Shown: piece after piece, positions 6,520 through 9,535 of the stretch
Numbering within the stretch: position 1 is the stretch's first letter
Layout of the letters: every line of letters begins with the position of its first letter
Origin: JAZKIX01 sp040384645
GTDB lineage: Bacteria; Pseudomonadota; Gammaproteobacteria; Burkholderiales; Burkholderiaceae_D
NCBI GenBank assembly: GCA_040384645.1
Contig: JAZKIX010000164.1
Coordinates: 1 to 9,535, forward strand
Direction of reading: 5' to 3'
Length of the DNA: 9,535 nucleotides
Notes under the pieces: model-generated
Told to the model about the DNA's origin: nothing
Database searches by the model: none
What the model saw: only the letters and a program-made list of their open reading frames with translations
Position numbers and translations under genes: made by a program

Positions 6520-8364
6520 ATGCGCCCGATCCAGGCCTTACCTGACCAGCTGATTTCCCAGATTGCCGCCGGCGAAGTGGTCGAGCGTCCGTCCGCCGTG
6601 GTCAAGGAATTGCTGGAAAATGCGCTCGATGCCGGCGCCAGCCAAATCACGGTACGCCTCGACGAAGGCGGCGTCAAACGCATCGCCATCACCGACAATG
6701 GCCGCGGCATCGGACCAGAGCAGTTGCCGCTGGCGCTGGCGCGGCACGCCACCTCAAAAATTGCTTCCCTGACTGATTTAGAAAACGTCGCCACCCTCGG
6801 TTTTCGCGGCGAAGCATTGGCATCAATCGCCTCGATCGCGCAATTGACGCTCACGTCGCGCACTGCCGATGCGCCGCACGCGTGGGAAATTGTCGGTTCG
6901 CAATCCGGTACCGTGGCGCCATCCTCGGGCGCGCATGGCACCACGGTCGATGTGCAGGATTTGTATTTCAACACCCCGGCGCGGCGTAAATTCCTCAAGT
7001 CGGAACAAACCGAATTCGGCCATTGTGCCGAAGTCGTGCGCCGTATCGCACTGGCGCGACCCGATGTTGCGTTCTCGTTGTCGCACAATGGCAAAACGGT
7101 CGATCATTGGAGCGTGAGCGAAATCGCCAAGCGCAGCGCGCACATCCTGGGCGATGCCTTTGCCCAAGCCCGGCTGGCGCTGGATGAAGCGGCCGGCCCC
7201 TTGCGGCTGCACGGTTTTGCCGGTTTGCCAACGGCCTCAAAAGCACGCGCCGATGCCCAATATTTCTACGTCAACGGTCGTTTTGTACGCGACAAATTGC
7301 TGACCCATGCAGTCCGTTCTGCCTATCAAGACGTGTTGCACGGCGACCGCTATCCCTCGTACGTGCTAGCGCTCGATCTCGATCCGGCATTGGTCGATGT
7401 CAATGTCCATCCGTCGAAGATTGAAGTGCGTTTTCGCGATAGCCGGGCGGTGCATCAATTTGTGTTCCATGCAGTGAGCCGCGCATTGGCGCAGACTTCG
7501 GCTACCGCCTTTGGCACCGTGCCGCCGCCGATCCAGGCTGGCAGCGGCCTGTCGCCAGCCACCAGCGCACGGCCGTGGGTGCGCGAACCGCAGCAAGGCT
7601 CGTTCAGCGCCCAATTCAATCCCGCTTATGCGCCGCCTTTCGGCAAACCTGCATTCGGCGTGGCGCAAAACAATGCCGATTACACTGCCCTGTTCAGTGC
7701 GGCGCCCAATAGCGCCGCCGATCCGTTCAGTCCCCCAGCAGAGACCCACCCCGCGCTACCGCAAGATGAACATCCGCTCGGCTTCGCGCTGGCGCAATTG
7801 CACGGCATCTTCATCCTGGCCCAGAACAGCAAGGGGCTGGTGCTGGTCGACATGCACGCCGCGCATGAGCGCATCCTGTACGAACAATTGAAAACCGCGC
7901 TCGACGCCCAATCGCTTGGCGAAACCTTGCAAGTGCAACAAATGCTGATCCCGGTCACGTTTTACGCCGATCCGATCGACATCAGCAGCGCCGAAGAACA
8001 TCAAGCCACGCTGCAAGCGCTCGGTTTCGATATCGCCGCGCTCTCGCCCACCACGCTGGCGGTGCGCTCGGTACCGGCGCTACTGAAAAACGCCGATGCC
8101 CAGACCCTGGCGCGCGATGTCCTGCGCGACGTGCGCGAATTCGGCGGCTCGCGCGTCCTGATCGAGCGCCAAAATGAACTGCTCGGCACGCTGGCCTGCC
8201 ACACCGCCGTGCGCGCCAACCGCATCCTCAGCACGCCCGAAATGAATGCCCTGTTGCGCCAGATGGAAAGCACCGAACGCGCCGACCAATGCAACCACGG
8301 CCGCCCGACCTGGGTACAACTGGGCCTATCCGACCTGGACAAATTATTCATGCGCGGCCAATGA
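6520..8364 (+). CDS. mutL: DNA mismatch repair protein MutL (endonuclease type)
   Basis: This 614-residue protein couples MutS mismatch recognition to strand incision. The N-terminal GHKL ATPase shows KELLENALDAG (29-39; catalytic Glu30, Mg-binding Asn34), DNGRGIG (59-65) and LGFRGEALASIA (93-104). The transducer domain contains VNGRFVRD (251-258) and VDVNVHPSKIEVRF (292-305). A Pro/Ala-rich linker (about 325-415) joins the dimerisation domain. There DMHAAHERILYE (444-455) fits the MutL nuclease motif DQHA-x2-E-x4-E, backed by ACHTAVRA (559-566) and CNHGRP (591-596). QQMLIP (473-478) matches the sliding-clamp-binding motif. These features predict a nicking MutL, as in bacteria without MutH. 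The start is set by the family's N-terminus; the pyrimidine-rich leader lacks a Shine-Dalgarno sequence. The stop overlaps the miaA start. Confidence 0.98.
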   Translation: MRPIQALPDQLISQIAAGEVVERPSAVVKELLENALDAGASQITVRLDEGGVKRIAITDNGRGIGPEQLPLALARHATSKIASLTDLENVATLGFRGEALASIASIAQLTLTSRTADAPHAWEIVGSQSGTVAPSSGAHGTTVDVQDLYFNTPARRKFLKSEQTEFGHCAEVVRRIALARPDVAFSLSHNGKTVDHWSVSEIAKRSAHILGDAFAQARLALDEAAGPLRLHGFAGLPTASKARADAQYFYVNGRFVRDKLLTHAVRSAYQDVLHGDRYPSYVLALDLDPALVDVNVHPSKIEVRFRDSRAVHQFVFHAVSRALAQTSATAFGTVPPPIQAGSGLSPATSARPWVREPQQGSFSAQFNPAYAPPFGKPAFGVAQNNADYTALFSAAPNSAADPFSPPAETHPALPQDEHPLGFALAQLHGIFILAQNSKGLVLVDMHAAHERILYEQLKTALDAQSLGETLQVQQMLIPVTFYADPIDISSAEEHQATLQALGFDIAALSPTTLAVRSVPALLKNADAQTLARDVLRDVREFGGSRVLIERQNELLGTLACHTAVRANRILSTPEMNALLRQMESTERADQCNHGRPTWVQLGLSDLDKLFMRGQ

Positions 8365-9317
8365 GTTCGCCACCAATGACCCTGCCGCCAATCAAAGCCC
8401 AAGCGGTCGCCATCATGGGCCCGACCGCCTCCGGCAAGACCGCCGCCGCGCTGGCAATTGCACGCCAGATTCCGTGCGAAATCATCTCGGTCGATTCAGC
8501 CCTGGTGTATCGCGGTATGGATATCGGCACCGCCAAACCGACAGCGGCAGAACGCGCTGCGGTACCGCATCATTTGATCGACATCATCGACCCGGCCGAG
8601 TCGTATTCGGTCGCGCAATTTCGCAGCAGCACGATAGCCTTGGTAGCCCAGATCAACGCGCGCGGCAAGCTGGCGCTGCTGGTCGGCGGCACCATGATGT
8701 ATTTCAAGGGATTGGTCGACGGCCTCGACGCCCTGCCGCAAGCCGACCCGGAAATCCGCGCCCGGCTCGATGCCGAAGCCGCCGAGATTGGCTTCCCCGC
8801 CCTGCATGCACGGCTGGCAACAATCGACCCCGTCACTGCTGCCCGGCTAGAACTGAACGATTCGCAGCGCATCCAGCGCGCGCTGGAAGTCTACGAATTA
8901 AGCGGCGTGCCCTTATCGCAATTGTTTAGCCAACAAACCCGTAGCGCCCTGCCCTTCGCGCTGCAATCTTTCGCGCTGGAACCGCTCGATCGCAGCGTGC
9001 TGCACCAGCGCATCGTCACCCGTTTCGACGCCATGCTAGCCGGCGGCGCCCTGCTCGACGAAGTCAAAACCCTGCGCGCCCGTGGCGACCTGCACCTGGG
9101 CTTGCCGTCGATGCGCTGCGTCGGCTACCGCCAAAGCTGGGAATACCTGGACGGCGCCTATGACCTCGCCACCTTCCGCGAAAAAGGCATCATCGCCACC
9201 CGCCAACTGGCCAAACGCCAGCTCACCTGGCTGCGCTCCATGCCCGACCGCGTCGTGGTCGATTGCATCAATGGCGATCCGGCCGCAGAAATTTTGCGCC
9301 AGATTCAGGTTCAGTAA
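8361..9317 (+). CDS. miaA: tRNA dimethylallyltransferase MiaA
   Basis: This 318-residue cytoplasmic enzyme transfers a dimethylallyl group from DMAPP to N6 of A37 in tRNAs that read UNN codons, the first step to ms2i6A. The P-loop GPTASGKT (20-27), the DSALVYRGMDIGTAKPT segment, HHLIDIIDP, GGTMMYFKGL, QRIQRALEVYELSG, MRCVGYRQ and RQLAKRQLTWLR are all characteristic and in the family order. Length is normal. The frame is open upstream to 8289, but I chose the ATG at 8361 because it overlaps the mutL TGA as ATGA, a typical coupled start, and leaves a short leader before the P-loop. A second ATG at 8376 is possible. No hfq gene follows, unlike E. coli; a tRNA gene lies 180 bp downstream. Confidence 0.97.
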   Translation: MSSPPMTLPPIKAQAVAIMGPTASGKTAAALAIARQIPCEIISVDSALVYRGMDIGTAKPTAAERAAVPHHLIDIIDPAESYSVAQFRSSTIALVAQINARGKLALLVGGTMMYFKGLVDGLDALPQADPEIRARLDAEAAEIGFPALHARLATIDPVTAARLELNDSQRIQRALEVYELSGVPLSQLFSQQTRSALPFALQSFALEPLDRSVLHQRIVTRFDAMLAGGALLDEVKTLRARGDLHLGLPSMRCVGYRQSWEYLDGAYDLATFREKGIIATRQLAKRQLTWLRSMPDRVVVDCINGDPAAEILRQIQVQ

Positions 9318-9348
9318 GAATTATTTGCAAGCCGATATAGTGATATTT

Positions 9349-9422
9349 ATAGGGAGTATAGGCAGTTTTACCCCTTATCCCGCACGTTTTATAAGCGTCA
9401 AAAATAATACTGCCGATAGTAT
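9349..9422 (+). repeat. Diverged intergenic repeat, copy B
   Basis: This is the second copy of the element at 4377-4449, with the same blocks and spacing. Here the right-hand inverted pair is six bases long (AATACT/AGTATT around GCCGAT, 9406-9423). A competing longer pairing exists between GGCAGTTTTA (9361-9370) and TAATACTGCC (9405-9414), nine of ten pairs, enclosing CTTAT/ATAAG (9374-9378 and 9391-9395). No T-run follows, so it does not look like the miaA terminator. Function is unknown. Confidence 0.5.
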
Positions 9423-9456
9423 TTATCCACCCTAAAAACCTTATGGCAACTTTACC

Positions 9457-9485
9457 TTGACAGGTTTTGCCAAAAAAAGGATAAT
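9457..9485 (+). promoter_or_regulatory. Strong sigma-70 promoter of the tRNA-Met gene
   Basis: TTGACA (9457-9462) is a perfect -35 box, and GATAAT (9480-9485) is one base from consensus, at the ideal spacing of 17. Transcription should start near 9492, leaving a leader of about six bases before the tRNA at 9498. Position and strength suit a stable-RNA gene. Confidence 0.87.
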
Positions 9486-9497
9486 TTTCGGCTGTTT

Positions 9498-9535
9498 GGT
9501 GATATAGCTCAGTTGGTTAGAGCACAGCACTCATA
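9498..9535 (+). tRNA. tRNA-Met (CAT), 5' part, cut by the window end
   Basis: The seven-base 5' acceptor strand GGTGATA (9498-9504) is followed by TA and a D-stem GCTC/GAGC (9507-9510, 9520-9523) closing the loop AGTTGGTTA. The anticodon stem strand CAGCA and loop CTCATA come next. The anticodon CAT is visible at 9532-9534. The GCTCAGTTGGTTAGAGC arm and CAGCACTCATA match elongator tRNA-Met of betaproteobacteria. The initiator form is excluded by the D-arm, and tRNA-Ile2 (lysidine-modified CAT) seems less likely but cannot be ruled out without the 3' half. Confidence 0.88.

Noticed and set aside
8246..8929. 227-codon open frame on the plus strand across the mutL-miaA junction
   Set aside because: It overlaps both genes in a different frame, and its Arg/Pro/Ser/His-rich translation has no family features.
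9318..9456. Search for a miaA terminator or an hfq gene after miaA
   Set aside because: No GC-rich stem with a T-run and no coding frame resembling Hfq is present; the space is AT-rich and holds only the repeat copy.
1..9535. CRISPR array, insertion sequence, toxin-antitoxin or defence genes
   Set aside because: No regularly spaced repeats, transposase motifs or small toxin-antitoxin pairs were seen; nearly all the DNA is taken up by recognised housekeeping or accessory genes.

Overview
The window reads as a chromosomal segment of a betaproteobacterium, most likely Burkholderiales and probably family Oxalobacteraceae (Herminiimonas, Collimonas, Undibacterium or Janthinobacterium type). The reasons are the tsaE-amiC ... 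mutL-miaA neighbourhood, a MutL carrying the endonuclease motif, a Tat-exported AmiC whose tail resembles those of Burkholderiales as I remember them, and moderately GC-rich DNA that still uses many CAA and TTG codons. The taxon is inferred from memory of gene families, not from a search.

Layout: (1) 2-121, the last 39 codons of tsaE; (2) 85-1509, amiC (cell-wall amidase), interrupted near its 3' end by ten Ns (1468-1477); (3) 1574-2434, a D-hexose-6-phosphate mutarotase. Reading towards these on the minus strand are (4) 2444-3547, a secreted alpha-carbonic anhydrase with a long Ala-rich N-terminal extension, (5) 3629-4288, a DedA-family membrane protein, and (6) 4627-6324, a transmembrane chemoreceptor that starts with TTG and ends in a clear intrinsic terminator. 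Then on the plus strand come (7) 6520-8364 mutL and (8) 8361-9317 miaA, overlapping by ATGA. The window ends inside an elongator-type tRNA-Met (from 9498) preceded by a near-consensus sigma-70 promoter.

How the genes fit together: tsaE, amiC, mutL and miaA are the housekeeping block known from many proteobacteria (E. coli tsaE-amiB-mutL-miaA-hfq), covering tRNA t6A and i6A modification, septal wall cleavage and mismatch repair. Here about 5 kb of unrelated genes (sugar-phosphate mutarotase, carbonic anhydrase, DedA, chemoreceptor) separates amiC from mutL. All coding regions belong to known families.

I find no new defence, mobile or biosynthetic system. The least explained signals are a diverged repeat of about 73 bp present in two intergenic spaces (4377-4449 and 9349-9422), and a stretch of amiC beside the assembly gap that does not look like the family.
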